Assembly: GCF_050379415.1 (NCBI RefSeq) | Contig: NZ_JBNRLS010000003.1 | Span: 558,001-622,000, forward strand | Reading direction: 5' to 3' | DNA from: Marinobacter sp050379415 | GTDB taxonomy: Bacteria; Pseudomonadota; Gammaproteobacteria; Pseudomonadales; Oleiphilaceae | Length of the DNA stretch: 64,000 bases | Part shown: positions 37,899 through 46,472 of the stretch, in pieces | Layout: each line of letters begins with the position of its first letter | Numbering within the stretch: the stretch's first letter is position 1 | Position numbers and translations under genes: made by a program | The notes under the pieces: model-generated | Seen by the model: only the letters and a program-made list of their open reading frames with translations | Told to the model about the DNA's origin: nothing | Databases searched by the model: none

Positions 37899-39227
37899 AT
37901 GACTTTTCAACTGGCCACCACCGACCGGCGACTCTGGGCGCTGGCCTGGCCCCTGATGCTGACCAACCTGACCGTGCCCCTGCTCGGCCTGGTGGACACC
38001 GCTGTACTGGGTCATCTGGAGAGCCCGGAATACCTCGGAGCGGTCGCCGTCGGCGCCAACCTGTTCAGTATCCTGTACTGGACCTTCGGCTTCATGCGCA
38101 TGGGCACCACCGGCCTGGCGGCCCAGGCGTGGGGCAAACGGGACAGTTTTGGCCAGGTGGCGTTGCTGTTGCGCTCGGTGCTGCTTGCCGTGGGCATCGG
38201 CCTGTTGCTGATCCTGTTTCACCAACCTTTGATCCGCATCGGCCTGGCGCTGATGAATCCGAGCCCGGATGTGACCGGGCTCGCGGCCGAATACGCGGCC
38301 ATCCGGATCTGGAGCGCGCCGGCGGTGCTGTGCCAGTACACCCTGGTGGGCTGGTTGATCGGCACGCAGTTTCCCCGGGGGCCGATGATCATGCTGATCG
38401 TCGCCAACGGCCTGAATATCGTGCTGGATGTACTCTTCGTGACCGGGCTGGGCTGGAACAGCCGGGGTGTGGCGATCGCCACGGTGATCGCCGAATACGG
38501 TGCTGCCATCATCGGCTTCGCCATTGTGCTGACCCGCCTGCCGGAAGGGCAGCGTCTGACCCGGGAACTCTTCGGGCGGCTGTCCGACTACCTGAAAATC
38601 CTGCGGGTCAACCGTTACATCATGGTGCGGACCATCGCCCTGTTACTGGTGCTGGCCTTCTTTACCGCCCAGGGTGCCCGGCAAGGCGATACGATCCTGG
38701 CCGCCAACGCCGTGCTCATCACTTTCCTGTTGGTGATCTCCAATGCCCTGGACGGCTTCGCCAATGCCGCCGAGGCACTGGTCGGCGAAGCGATCGGCAA
38801 GGACAGCCGGCGCCGGTTCCGCGTGGTATTTCGCAGCGCATTAAGGTGGTCCTTGTGGGGCGCCCTGTTGCTGACCATTGTCTTTGTCCTCGGTGGGCGC
38901 CAGCTGATCGCGCTGCTGACCGGCATCGAGTCGGTCCGCATGACCGCCTGGGAATACCTGCCATGGCTGTGGCTGCTGCCGTTCGCGTCGGTCTGGGGCT
39001 TCCTGCTGGACGGGGTGTTCATCGGCGCCACCCGCACCCGGGACATGCAGAACACCATGTTGTTCTCCGCCCTGGGCGTGTTCCTGCCAGTGTGGTGGCT
39101 GACCACCGGCTGGGGCAATCACGGTCTGTGGTTCTCCCTGATCTGCCTGATGCTCGCCCGGGCCGTCACGATGGGTTGGCTTTGCTGGTCCCACACCCGG
39201 GCCGGGCGCTGGTTTGAGGCGTCGTGA
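37899..39227 (+). CDS. MATE family efflux transporter (DinF/NorM-like)
   Basis: 442 residues with about 12 helices: WPLMLTNLTVPLLGLVDTAVLGHL at the start, the repeat in the second half, and the DinF-branch sequence GNHGLWFSL near the end. Predicted Na+- or H+-coupled multidrug or metabolite exporter. The RBS is weak. Not functionally tied to the divergent oxidase genes. Confidence 0.88.
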   Translation: MTFQLATTDRRLWALAWPLMLTNLTVPLLGLVDTAVLGHLESPEYLGAVAVGANLFSILYWTFGFMRMGTTGLAAQAWGKRDSFGQVALLLRSVLLAVGIGLLLILFHQPLIRIGLALMNPSPDVTGLAAEYAAIRIWSAPAVLCQYTLVGWLIGTQFPRGPMIMLIVANGLNIVLDVLFVTGLGWNSRGVAIATVIAEYGAAIIGFAIVLTRLPEGQRLTRELFGRLSDYLKILRVNRYIMVRTIALLLVLAFFTAQGARQGDTILAANAVLITFLLVISNALDGFANAAEALVGEAIGKDSRRRFRVVFRSALRWSLWGALLLTIVFVLGGRQLIALLTGIESVRMTAWEYLPWLWLLPFASVWGFLLDGVFIGATRTRDMQNTMLFSALGVFLPVWWLTTGWGNHGLWFSLICLMLARAVTMGWLCWSHTRAGRWFEAS

Positions 39228-39389
39228 CACAACCTGTCCGGGCGGTAATCTTCCGGCGATGCGATTTGCAGACGACGAACCGGCAAGCGGACAAATGTCG
39301 ACTACACTAGTCAGAAACAGCAGGCGGGTTGGTACAGTGCACCGCTTCCTGCTGCACTGACTGACTCGTTGCAAACAACGGGAGGCGCC

Positions 39390-40079
39390 TTGCGACCTCA
39401 ATTCGTACAGACACTGGCATCTCCTCACATGACACCACAGGTAGTGCTCGAAATCATTGACGACGCCCGGCGCAAGGAAGCCCGATCCGGGACCTTCCTC
39501 CGCCAGCTTCGCGAGACGGCAGAGCGGTTACCATCGTCCGTGGTTATTGAGGGCTACCAGCCGGCCACCGCATTGTTCCAGTTCGCCATCGAGTACATTG
39601 AAATGGCGCCACGACTGATTGAATGTGTAGAAGCCTGCGCCCGTGAGGCGGGTAAAGCCGAACTGTTCCGGCCTTTCGTGGACGCTGCCATCCGTTACTT
39701 TACCCAGCCCTCCGTTCTGCTGGTGCGTTACGATGGGCTCGACGGCCTGCTCATCCGCGCTTACCTGTGCCACCGCCTGATGGAAGAAATGCACGAAAAC
39801 AATCGCTCCATCCGGCAGAGTGAGCTGGTGGATATCGAGGCTACCCGGGCCAATCTTCTGGTTCACGAACTGATCGGCGAACCTTTTGCCAACGAGCTGG
39901 ATGATTCGGTCGCTGTCACCGTACTGCAGATCGCCGGCACACCGGACTACTACAACCTCAACCTGGATCCGTTCGTCGAGCAGGTAAACAACGAAGCCTG
40001 GAACTGGATGCGCCACTATTGGGAAAACCTGCTGATCCGTAACCATATCCGGTTTTCACTGGGCGGCGGTCTGGTTTAG
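39390..40079 (+). CDS. Uncharacterised protein, 229 aa
   Basis: Soluble, mostly helical protein with no motif I recognise; no signal peptide or membrane helix. Its C-terminus EAWNWMRHYWENLLIRNHIRFSLGGG is aromatic-rich. TTG 39390 follows GGAGG by 4 nt; an ATG at 39429 is possible but has no RBS, and a TTG at 39369 lies before the RBS. Codon use resembles the neighbours. It stands alone between the MATE and DoxX genes. Confidence 0.7.
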   Translation: MRPQFVQTLASPHMTPQVVLEIIDDARRKEARSGTFLRQLRETAERLPSSVVIEGYQPATALFQFAIEYIEMAPRLIECVEACAREAGKAELFRPFVDAAIRYFTQPSVLLVRYDGLDGLLIRAYLCHRLMEEMHENNRSIRQSELVDIEATRANLLVHELIGEPFANELDDSVAVTVLQIAGTPDYYNLNLDPFVEQVNNEAWNWMRHYWENLLIRNHIRFSLGGGLV

Positions 40080-40129
40080 GCGGTATCCTTGGCGGTTTTC
40101 CACCACTTCAACCGGCCACAGGAGGCTTC

Positions 40130-40516
40130 ATGCTGGAAAACGCCGATCTGGGAAAACTGATTCTGCGCCTGACCCTGGGTGGTCTGATGCTGTTTCATGG
40201 CATTGCCAAACTGCTCAATGGGGTTGGCTTCATCGAGGGAGAATTGGCCAGCCACGGGCTGCCCGCATTTCTGGCCTACGGCGTGTTCATCGGCGAGCTG
40301 GTCGGGCCACTGATGGTCATCCTCGGCTACCAGACCCGGATAGGCGCCATGCTGATTGCGTTCAACATGATCGTCGCCATTATCCTGGTGCACGCCCATG
40401 AGTTGCTGGCACTGGGCCGTAACGGCGGGCTGGCCCTGGAACTCCAGCTTTTCTTCCTGTTTAATGCTGTCGCCCTGGTCTTCCTCGGACCTGGCAGGTA
40501 CAAGCTCAAGAACTGA
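40130..40516 (+). CDS. DoxX family membrane protein
   Basis: 128 residues, four hydrophobic helices: LILRLTLGGLMLFHGIAKL, GVFIGELVGPLMVILGYQTRIGAMLIAFNM and a C-terminal FLFNAVALVFLGPGRY match DoxX. These small inner-membrane proteins are linked to redox or thiol stress in some bacteria; no role can be assigned here. GGAGG precedes the ATG. DUF1653 follows 11 nt after the stop. Confidence 0.85.
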   Translation: MLENADLGKLILRLTLGGLMLFHGIAKLLNGVGFIEGELASHGLPAFLAYGVFIGELVGPLMVILGYQTRIGAMLIAFNMIVAIILVHAHELLALGRNGGLALELQLFFLFNAVALVFLGPGRYKLKN

Positions 40517-40527
40517 AAGGGCTGACC

Positions 40528-40755
40528 ATGACCGACAAGAAACCGACCATAAGTCCCGGGCGTTACCGGCACTACAAGGGCCAGGATTACGAAGTGATCG
40601 GCGTCGCCCGCCACAGCGAAACCGAGGAGCCCCTGGTGGTCTACCGCTGCCTGTACGGTGACTACAGCCTCTGGGTACGTCCCCTCGCCATGTTCCGGGA
40701 AACGGTGGAAGTCGCCGGAGAACTGGTTCCCCGCTTTGCCCGCATTGACGACTGA
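40528..40755 (+). CDS. DUF1653 family protein
   Basis: 75 residues, close to the whole DUF1653 domain: PGRYRHYKGQDYEVIGVARHSE, EPLVVYRCLY, LWVRPLAMFRETV and PRFARI. Function unknown. Probably co-transcribed with the DoxX gene. Confidence 0.85.
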   Translation: MTDKKPTISPGRYRHYKGQDYEVIGVARHSETEEPLVVYRCLYGDYSLWVRPLAMFRETVEVAGELVPRFARIDD

Positions 40756-40870
40756 GTTCGGTAATCCCGTTTTGACTCGGGCGGTCATTTCCTGCACATT
40801 AGCGCGCTTTTCATGACGCCGGCCCCCATGAGGGGCCGGTAAAACCGTTGATTCCTACCCGGAGTTTGCC

Positions 40871-42193
40871 ATGAATGCCGTTGTTGCCGCGGTACTGATC
40901 ATGCTCGTACTGAGCCTGTGCCGCATTCACGTTGTCGTTGCCCTGATCGTCGGCGCCATTTCCGGCGGCCTGATCGCGGGCATGTCCCTGGACGCCACTA
41001 TCGAAGCCTTCAACAACGGACTGGGCGGTGGTGCCACCGTCGCGCTGTCCTATGCCACCCTAGGTGCCTTTGCCGTGGCCATCGGCAAATCCGGCCTCGC
41101 CCACGCCCTGGCCGACCGCGCCCTTGCCCTGGTCGGCCGCCAGGAAGACGGCAGCGCCGCCACCGGCATCCGCTTCCTGATCGTCGGGCTGCTGCTGGCC
41201 ATCGCCATTTCCTCCCAGAACATCCTGCCGATCCACATCGCCTTCATCCCGCTAGTGGTACCGCCGCTGCTGTACGTGATGGCCAAACTCAACATGGACC
41301 GCCGGTTGGTGGCCTGTGTGCTGACCTTCGGCCTGATCACCCCGTACATGTTCCTGCCGGTGGGTTTCGGCGGCATCTACCTGAACGAAATCCTGCTCGC
41401 CAACGTGGCCGACAACGGGGTCGACGCCAGCGAGCTCAACGTCATGTCCGCCATGGCCCTGCCGGCCCTGGGCATGCTCGTGGGCCTGCTGATCGCGGTG
41501 TTCTTCAGCTATCGTGGTGAACGCAAGTACAACATGGAAGCGATCGCGAAGACCGAGCGGGTCAACGTCGCCTACAGCCCCCGCACCCTGGTCATGGCCC
41601 TGGCCGCCATCGTGGTCGCCTTCGTGGTCCAGCTCTGGCTGGGCTCCATGATCCTGGGCGCCCTGGCCGGCTTCGTACTGTTCAACCTGTCCGGCGTGGT
41701 GAAGTGGAAAGAGGCCGATGACCTGTTCACCGAGGGCATGAAGATGCTCGCCATGATCGGTTTCATCATGATCGCCGCCAACGGCTTTGCGGAAGTGATG
41801 CGGGAAACCGGCGACATTGCCACCCTGGTGGAAGGCTCCGTTGCCGCCATCGGCGAGAACAAGCCCCTGGCCGCCTTCCTGATGCTGGCTGTAGGCCTGC
41901 TGATCACCATGGGTATCGGCTCGTCCTTCTCCACCATCCCGATCATCGCGGCCCTTTATGTCCCGTTGGCCCTGCAGATGGGCTTCAGCCCCCTGGCCAT
42001 CGTGGCCCTGGTCGGCACCGCCGGCGCCCTGGGCGACGCCGGCTCCCCGGCCTCCGACTCCACCCTCGGCCCCACCGCCGGCCTGAACGTCGACGGCCAG
42101 CACAACCACATCTGGGATACCGTGGTGCCGACGTTCCTGCACTATAACCTGCCGTTGCTCGGGTTTGGGTGGTTGGCGGCTATGGTGCTCTGA
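40871..42193 (+). CDS. Na+/H+ antiporter family protein (NhaC/YuiF-like)
   Basis: 440 residues, about 11-12 membrane helices. The sequence (NNGLGGGATVALSYATLGAFAVAI, SSQNILPIHIAFIPLVVPPLL, LGDAGSPASDSTLGPTAGLN) matches the COG2056 branch of NhaC-type carriers, predicted to move amino acids such as histidine or to exchange Na+/H+. GGAG precedes the ATG; a hairpin CCGGCCCC/GGGGCCGG (40819-40838) lies in its leader. Two family A hairpins follow the stop. Confidence 0.85.
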   Translation: MNAVVAAVLIMLVLSLCRIHVVVALIVGAISGGLIAGMSLDATIEAFNNGLGGGATVALSYATLGAFAVAIGKSGLAHALADRALALVGRQEDGSAATGIRFLIVGLLLAIAISSQNILPIHIAFIPLVVPPLLYVMAKLNMDRRLVACVLTFGLITPYMFLPVGFGGIYLNEILLANVADNGVDASELNVMSAMALPALGMLVGLLIAVFFSYRGERKYNMEAIAKTERVNVAYSPRTLVMALAAIVVAFVVQLWLGSMILGALAGFVLFNLSGVVKWKEADDLFTEGMKMLAMIGFIMIAANGFAEVMRETGDIATLVEGSVAAIGENKPLAAFLMLAVGLLITMGIGSSFSTIPIIAALYVPLALQMGFSPLAIVALVGTAGALGDAGSPASDSTLGPTAGLNVDGQHNHIWDTVVPTFLHYNLPLLGFGWLAAMVL

Positions 42194-42240
42194 CCCTTGG
42201 AGTACGCCGTTCTTTTGTAGCCTGCTGGTTTTGGGGGCTT

Positions 42241-42332
42241 ACGAGGGGGCGGGGTACCTTTTCTTCTGGGCACAAAAAACTCGCTTCGCTCAGACAATTG
42301 TGCCCGGCAGAAAAGGTACCCCGCCCCCTCGT
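42241..42332. repeat. Long hairpin repeat, family A copy 3
   Basis: 92 bp; the outer 24 bp are perfectly paired (ACGAGGGGGCGGGG... with ...CCCCGCCCCCTCGT), the inner stem is GGGCACAA/TTGTGCCC, and the core is AACTCGCTTCGCTCAGACAA. Inverted relative to copies 1 and 4. Relative to copies 1 and 2 the inner stem has changed A to C on one side and T to G on the other, keeping the pair. Confidence 0.85.
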
Positions 42333-42497
42333 TCTCTGACTAAACAGATATGTCCAAGAGAAACGGACTAGACCTGTTACCGGTCACGTGCCCCGTAATT
42401 CAAGCTGCGGGAACATAAGGAAAGCTAGGACCCATTGCAGAAAACTGCACAGACCACTAATCCTGCTGGGCAGATATATCGAAGTTGTTCAGTGAAA

Positions 42498-42585
42498 GAG
42501 GGAGTGGGGGTGCTTTCCTTCAGGGCACAATTGTCTGAGCGAAGCGAGTTCTTTGTGCCCGAAAGGAAAGCACCCCCACTCCCTC
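42498..42585. repeat. Long hairpin repeat, family A copy 4
   Basis: 88 bp; arms GAGGGAGTGGGGGTGCTTTCC and its complement, inner stem GGGCACAA/TTGTGCCC, core TTGTCTGAGCGAAGCGAGTT, same orientation as copy 1. With copy 3 it fills most of the 439-bp gap between the NhaC-like gene and yheV, at the converging 3' ends of both. Apart from these two repeats I see nothing in 42194-42632. Confidence 0.85.
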
Positions 42586-42632
42586 AAAGCCCCCACAACA
42601 ACCAGGCTAGGCCAGGCTAGAAACGCAGCAAG

Positions 42633-42884
42633 TCAGTCCTCAGACCCAGCCTTGAAGAACACGACCTGTTTAACAGTGTGATCGTCCTCATTCTTACGCT
42701 TGTTCACCCGGGTCTCCAGCTCCGGCACCTGGGTATCCGGCTCCTCGGACAACCCATCGGTGAACCCGCAGGCCACGCACTCGCGTATCTGCTTGTCGTT
42801 GTCATCCGTGAACATCATGATCTTGTCCATCTCCGCACAGCGGGGGCAAACCGCACCGGCGATGAAACGTTTCGGACTTGCCAT
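42633..42884 (-). CDS. yheV: YheV family putative zinc-ribbon protein
   Basis: 83 residues. Zinc-ribbon cysteines C13-PR-C16 and C36-VA-C39 (RFIAGAVCPRCAEMD, IRECVACGF). Matches YheV in size and sequence. Located just downstream of prlC, a conserved pairing in gammaproteobacteria. Function unknown; possibly nucleic-acid or protein binding. Confidence 0.88.
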   Translation of the reverse strand: MASPKRFIAGAVCPRCAEMDKIMMFTDDNDKQIRECVACGFTDGLSEEPDTQVPELETRVNKRKNEDDHTVKQVVFFKAGSED

Positions 42885-42955
42885 AGGTTACTCCGGTTTT
42901 TCAGATCGGCGGCCGGGCTTCGAATGGTTCCACCCGGCCAATTACCGACATTGTA

Positions 42956-45001
42956 TCAGGCGGCTTCGTCCGTGATGCCGGATTGTCTCAAAAGGGCATC
43001 CACCTGAGGCTCTCGACCCCGGAAGGCCTTGAACAGTTCCATGGGCTCCTGGGAGCCGCCTTTCTCAAGGATGTTATGCAGGAAGGCCTTGCCGGTTTCC
43101 GAGTCGAAGATACCCTTCTCCTCGAACAGGGAGAAAGCATCCGCCGCCAGGACTTCCGCCCACTTGTAGCTGTAATAACCCGCCGCATAGCCGCCGGCGA
43201 AGATGTGGGAGAAGGCGTTGGGGAAGCGGTTGAACTCGGGGGCTTCCACCACAGCGATCTCTTCACGCACCTTGCGGTGCATGTCCAGCGGGTTGGTGGG
43301 AGCCTCCTCGGTAAATTCCGCGTGCAGGCGGAAGTCGAACAACGAGAACTCCAGCTGGCGCACCATGGCCATACCGGACTGGAAGTTCTTCGCTGCCAGG
43401 AGCTTCTGCAGCAGGTCTTCCGGCAACGGCTCGCCGGTTTCGTGATGGCTGGCGATCAGTGCCAGGGAATCCGGGTTCCAGCACCAGTTCTCCAGGAACT
43501 GGCTGGGCAGCTCCACAGCGTCCCAGGCCACGCCGTTGATGCCGGATACGTCCAGTACGTCCACTTGGGTCAGCATGTGGTGCAGGCCGTGCCCGAACTC
43601 GTGGAACAGGGTGGTCACTTCGTCGTGGGTCAGCAGTGACGGCTTGCCATTCACCGGCGGGGTGAAGTTGCAGGTCAGGAACGCCACCGGAAGCTGCAGG
43701 CGGCCGCGCTGGTCACGCCAGCGTACCCGGCAGTCGGCCATCCAGGCGCCGCCACGCTTGCCCTGACGGGCGAACAGATCCAGGTAGAACCACGCCACCG
43801 GTTCGCCATGGCGGCTGATGCAGTAGGCGGTGGCGTCCTCGTGCCAGGTCTCCACTTCGGGGCGTTCTTCAATCTGGACATCGAACAGCTTTTCGGCCAC
43901 CCGGAACAGGCCAGGAACCACCTTGTTGACCGGGAACCAGGGACGCAGGGTCTCCGGGGAGATGTCGTACTGCTTCTGGCGCAGCTTCTCACTGTAGTAA
44001 CCGATATCCCAGGCCTTCAGGTCCTCCACGCCATGTTCGTCTTTGGCGAAGGCTTTGAGTTCGGCAAATTCCTTTTCCGCCACCGGCTTGGATTTGGCCG
44101 CAAGCTGGTTCAGGAACTCCAGCACCTCATCAACACTGCGGGCCATCTTGGTGGCCAGGGAGCGTTCGGCGTAGTTGTTGAAGCCCAGCAGCTGGGACAG
44201 GGCGTGACGACGCTTCAGGATTTCCGCCATAACCGGGGTGTTGTCCCAGGTCCCGGCGTCCGGGCCCTGGTCGGAAGCCCGGGTGACAAACGCCTCATAG
44301 ACTTCCCGGCGCAGATCCCGGTTGTCGCAGTAGGTCATGACCGGGAAGAAGCTGGGGAAGTCCAGCGTGATGACATAGCCATCGAGATCTTTCTGGCGGG
44401 CGGCCTGCTTCGCGCCTTCGATGGCGGTTTCCGGCAGGCCGGACAGCTCGTCTACATCGGTAATCTGTTTGAACCAGTGCTGGGTGGCGTCCAGTACGTT
44501 ATCGCTGAACTTGTTGGACAGCTCCGCCAGCTCCCGCGAGAGGTCAGCGTAACGCTTCTTCTTGTCTGCCGGCAGATCGACACCACCAAGGTGGAAATCG
44601 CGCAGGGTGTTTTCCACCGACTTGCGCTGGGGCTCGCTCAGGTCCTTGAAGTCGTCCCGGGCCGCCAGTTTCTTGTAGGCGTTGCACAGGGCTTCGTTCT
44701 GACTGATCTCGGTACTGTACTCAGTCAGCTTCTCCAGGCAGTTCTTGTAGACCTTGCGCAGCTCATCGTTGTTCATCACACCATTCAGGTGCGAGATCAC
44801 CGACCAGGCATTGGAAAGCTTGTCTTCCAGCGCCTGCATGGGTTGGGCCAGGGTGTCCCAGGTCGGATCTTCCTGCTCGGCAAGCTGGCTGATCTTCATG
44901 CGGTTCTCGCTGAGAATCTGGTCAATCGCCGTTTCCATGTGCTCGGTGCGCACATGGTCGAATTTCGGCAACAGATCGTCGGTCAATAAAGGGTTATTCA
45001 T
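42956..45001 (-). CDS. prlC: Oligopeptidase A
   Basis: Cytoplasmic zinc metallopeptidase (M3 family) that degrades signal-peptide fragments and other oligopeptides. At 681 residues it is full length. The active site HEFGHGLHH (467-475) has the HExxH zinc ligands and catalytic Glu; downstream, ENWCWNPDSL provides the third-ligand region. yheV follows 71 nt after the stop. A family B hairpin lies 58 bp upstream of the start, in the divergent region. Confidence 0.94.
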   Translation of the reverse strand: MNNPLLTDDLLPKFDHVRTEHMETAIDQILSENRMKISQLAEQEDPTWDTLAQPMQALEDKLSNAWSVISHLNGVMNNDELRKVYKNCLEKLTEYSTEISQNEALCNAYKKLAARDDFKDLSEPQRKSVENTLRDFHLGGVDLPADKKKRYADLSRELAELSNKFSDNVLDATQHWFKQITDVDELSGLPETAIEGAKQAARQKDLDGYVITLDFPSFFPVMTYCDNRDLRREVYEAFVTRASDQGPDAGTWDNTPVMAEILKRRHALSQLLGFNNYAERSLATKMARSVDEVLEFLNQLAAKSKPVAEKEFAELKAFAKDEHGVEDLKAWDIGYYSEKLRQKQYDISPETLRPWFPVNKVVPGLFRVAEKLFDVQIEERPEVETWHEDATAYCISRHGEPVAWFYLDLFARQGKRGGAWMADCRVRWRDQRGRLQLPVAFLTCNFTPPVNGKPSLLTHDEVTTLFHEFGHGLHHMLTQVDVLDVSGINGVAWDAVELPSQFLENWCWNPDSLALIASHHETGEPLPEDLLQKLLAAKNFQSGMAMVRQLEFSLFDFRLHAEFTEEAPTNPLDMHRKVREEIAVVEAPEFNRFPNAFSHIFAGGYAAGYYSYKWAEVLAADAFSLFEEKGIFDSETGKAFLHNILEKGGSQEPMELFKAFRGREPQVDALLRQSGITDEAA

Positions 45002-45059
45002 AAGTCCTCTTCTCAGCTCTTTGCATCTAAGGTAGTTTCGGTGCCTCTACTATGGGGCA

Positions 45060-45174
45060 GGCACCTGTGGGAGAGACCCTGCCAAAACACGCTCCTTCGG
45101 CACGTCCATGTGACGCTTGAGCTCCGCCATCCATGGCTCCGCACAGTTTTGGCAGGGTCTCTCCCACAGGTGCC
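45060..45174. repeat. Long hairpin repeat, family B copy 2
   Basis: 115 bp: a 29-bp perfect stem (GGCACCTGTGGGAGAGACCC TGCCAAAAC, starting at 45060, and its complement ending at 45174) around a loop nearly identical to that at 3564-3672 (CTCCTTCGGCACGTCC, TGTGACGCTTGAGCTCC, GCCATCCATGGCTCCGCAC). The two copies' stems agree only in outer GTGGGA and inner AAAC. It lies in the divergent gap between prlC and the carbonic anhydrase gene, so any promoters there must flank or include it. Confidence 0.82.
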
Positions 45175-45210
45175 CCAAGCCTCCGGGCAAATCAAGCACA
45201 GGTATATGTA

Positions 45211-45753
45211 ATGACGAATGTACGCTCTCACAAGGGTATTACGCCACATTTTGGGGAACGGTGCTGGGTGGATCCCAGTGCCGTGGTCATCGGAGATGTC
45301 CAGACCGGTGAGGATGTCTCCATCTGGCCGATGACCGTGGTGCGGGGTGACATGCACCAGATCCGGATCGGGGACCGGTGTAGCATTCAGGACGGATCGG
45401 TACTGCATATCACCCATGCCAGTGACTATAACCCCGGCGGTTATCCGCTGACGCTGGGAGACGATGTGACGGTCGGCCATAAAGCCCTGTTGCATGGCTG
45501 CACCATCGGCAATCGGGTGCTGGTCGGCATGGGCTGCATCATCATGGATGGCGCTGTGGTCGAAGACGAGGTGATCGTGGCTGCCGGCTGCCTGGTGCCG
45601 CCCGGCAAGACGCTGGAATCCGGTTACCTGTATGTGGGATCGCCAGCCAAACAGGCCCGACCGCTGACCGAAAAAGAGCGGGCCTTTTTCAAATACACCG
45701 CAGCCAACTACGTCCGGCTCAAGGACGAGTACCTGGCAGAAGCACCCCGCTGA
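45211..45753 (+). CDS. Gamma-carbonic anhydrase family protein (YrdA-like)
   Basis: 180 residues of left-handed beta-helix hexapeptide repeats. Metal-ligand histidines appear in LHITHASDY and in VTVGHKALLHGC, with VVRGDMHQIRIG as the conserved Arg/Asp/Gln block. Homologues are trimeric; many have weak or no carbonic anhydrase activity. ATG 45211 gives the family N-terminus; the open frame upstream to 45133 is the repeat loop and is not coding. Confidence 0.9.
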   Translation: MTNVRSHKGITPHFGERCWVDPSAVVIGDVQTGEDVSIWPMTVVRGDMHQIRIGDRCSIQDGSVLHITHASDYNPGGYPLTLGDDVTVGHKALLHGCTIGNRVLVGMGCIIMDGAVVEDEVIVAAGCLVPPGKTLESGYLYVGSPAKQARPLTEKERAFFKYTAANYVRLKDEYLAEAPR

Positions 45754-45780
45754 CACAGGTCAAAAATCATTCAATAGGTG

Positions 45781-45809
45781 CTTGAAAAATGCCCGGGGGA
45801 TCCTACATT
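45781..45809 (+). promoter_or_regulatory. Sigma32 (heat-shock) promoter of hsp20
   Basis: CTTGAAA (45781-45787) is an exact sigma32 -35 element; CCTACATT (45802-45809) resembles the -10 CCCCATNT, with 14 nt between. The predicted start near 45816 leaves about 113 nt of 5' UTR with two inverted repeats: GAACAT/ATGTTC (45811-45827, which overlaps the start site) and GCCGG/CCGGC. Confidence 0.8.
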
Positions 45810-45928
45810 CGAACATAGCAGATGTTCACGGATAACCAGCCGGCACGGCGCCACCGGCATGGAGCTGTTCCGCGAGCGAAGCTGATAACACACCTTCAGA
45901 TTCGTTTTCGTACCAAGGAGGAATGACT

Positions 45929-46381
45929 ATGAGCAACCTGACACGCTGGAATCCGATCAATGAATTCGAAGACCTGATGAACCGCTACAACCGGATGTTC
46001 GGCCTGACCCGGGCCGGCGAGCGGGAAGGCAAGGACCTGTTCAGCCGCAGTGACTGGGCTCCGGCGGTGGATATCAAGGAAACCGACCAGGCTTTTACCG
46101 TTGAGGCCGAGTTGCCAGGTATGTCCAAGGACGATGTGAAGGTAACCGTGCATGACGGTGTCCTCACCATCAAGGGCGAGCGCAGGCAGGAAGAGGAAAC
46201 CGAGGACAAGAAGATGCACCGCATCGAGCGGTTCTATGGCAGCTTCATGCGCCGCTTCACCCTGCCGGAAAATGTGGACGAAAACAGCGTCAAGGCCAAC
46301 TTCAAGGATGGTCTGCTGACCCTGACCATCAACAAGGCTGAACCGAAGGAGCCGAAGGCCATCGAAGTGAACGTGGAGTAA
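45929..46381 (+). CDS. Small heat-shock protein, Hsp20/alpha-crystallin family
   Basis: ATP-independent holdase of 150 residues. The alpha-crystallin domain (about 40-135) includes WAPAVDIKETDQAFTVEAELPG, GVLTIKGERRQE and the C-terminal block DGLLTLTINKAEP; the tail has the IEV motif (AIEVNVE). AAGGAGG lies 7 nt before ATG 45929; an ATG at 45923 is too close. Preceded by a sigma32 promoter, followed by a clear terminator. Confidence 0.93.
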   Translation: MSNLTRWNPINEFEDLMNRYNRMFGLTRAGEREGKDLFSRSDWAPAVDIKETDQAFTVEAELPGMSKDDVKVTVHDGVLTIKGERRQEEETEDKKMHRIERFYGSFMRRFTLPENVDENSVKANFKDGLLTLTINKAEPKEPKAIEVNVE

Positions 46382-46418
46382 GTCCGCTTCGGTTCACACT
46401 GACCCTTCCCCAGGCACA

Positions 46419-46460
46419 GGCAGGCGCCGGGATCAGGCCCCGGCCACTGCCTTTCTTTTT
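46419..46460 (+). terminator. Intrinsic terminator of hsp20
   Basis: GGCAG-gc-GCCGGG / CCCGGC-ca-CTGCC (46419-46451) followed by TTTCTTTTT (46452-46460), 37 nt after the hsp20 stop and just before the convergent aroE stop. Confidence 0.85.
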
Positions 46461-46472
46461 ACCCCGCCCGGC

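Noticed and set aside
45133..45210. Upstream extension of the gamma-carbonic anhydrase gene
   Set aside because: These codons read through the family B hairpin arm and give a peptide unlike any family N-terminus.
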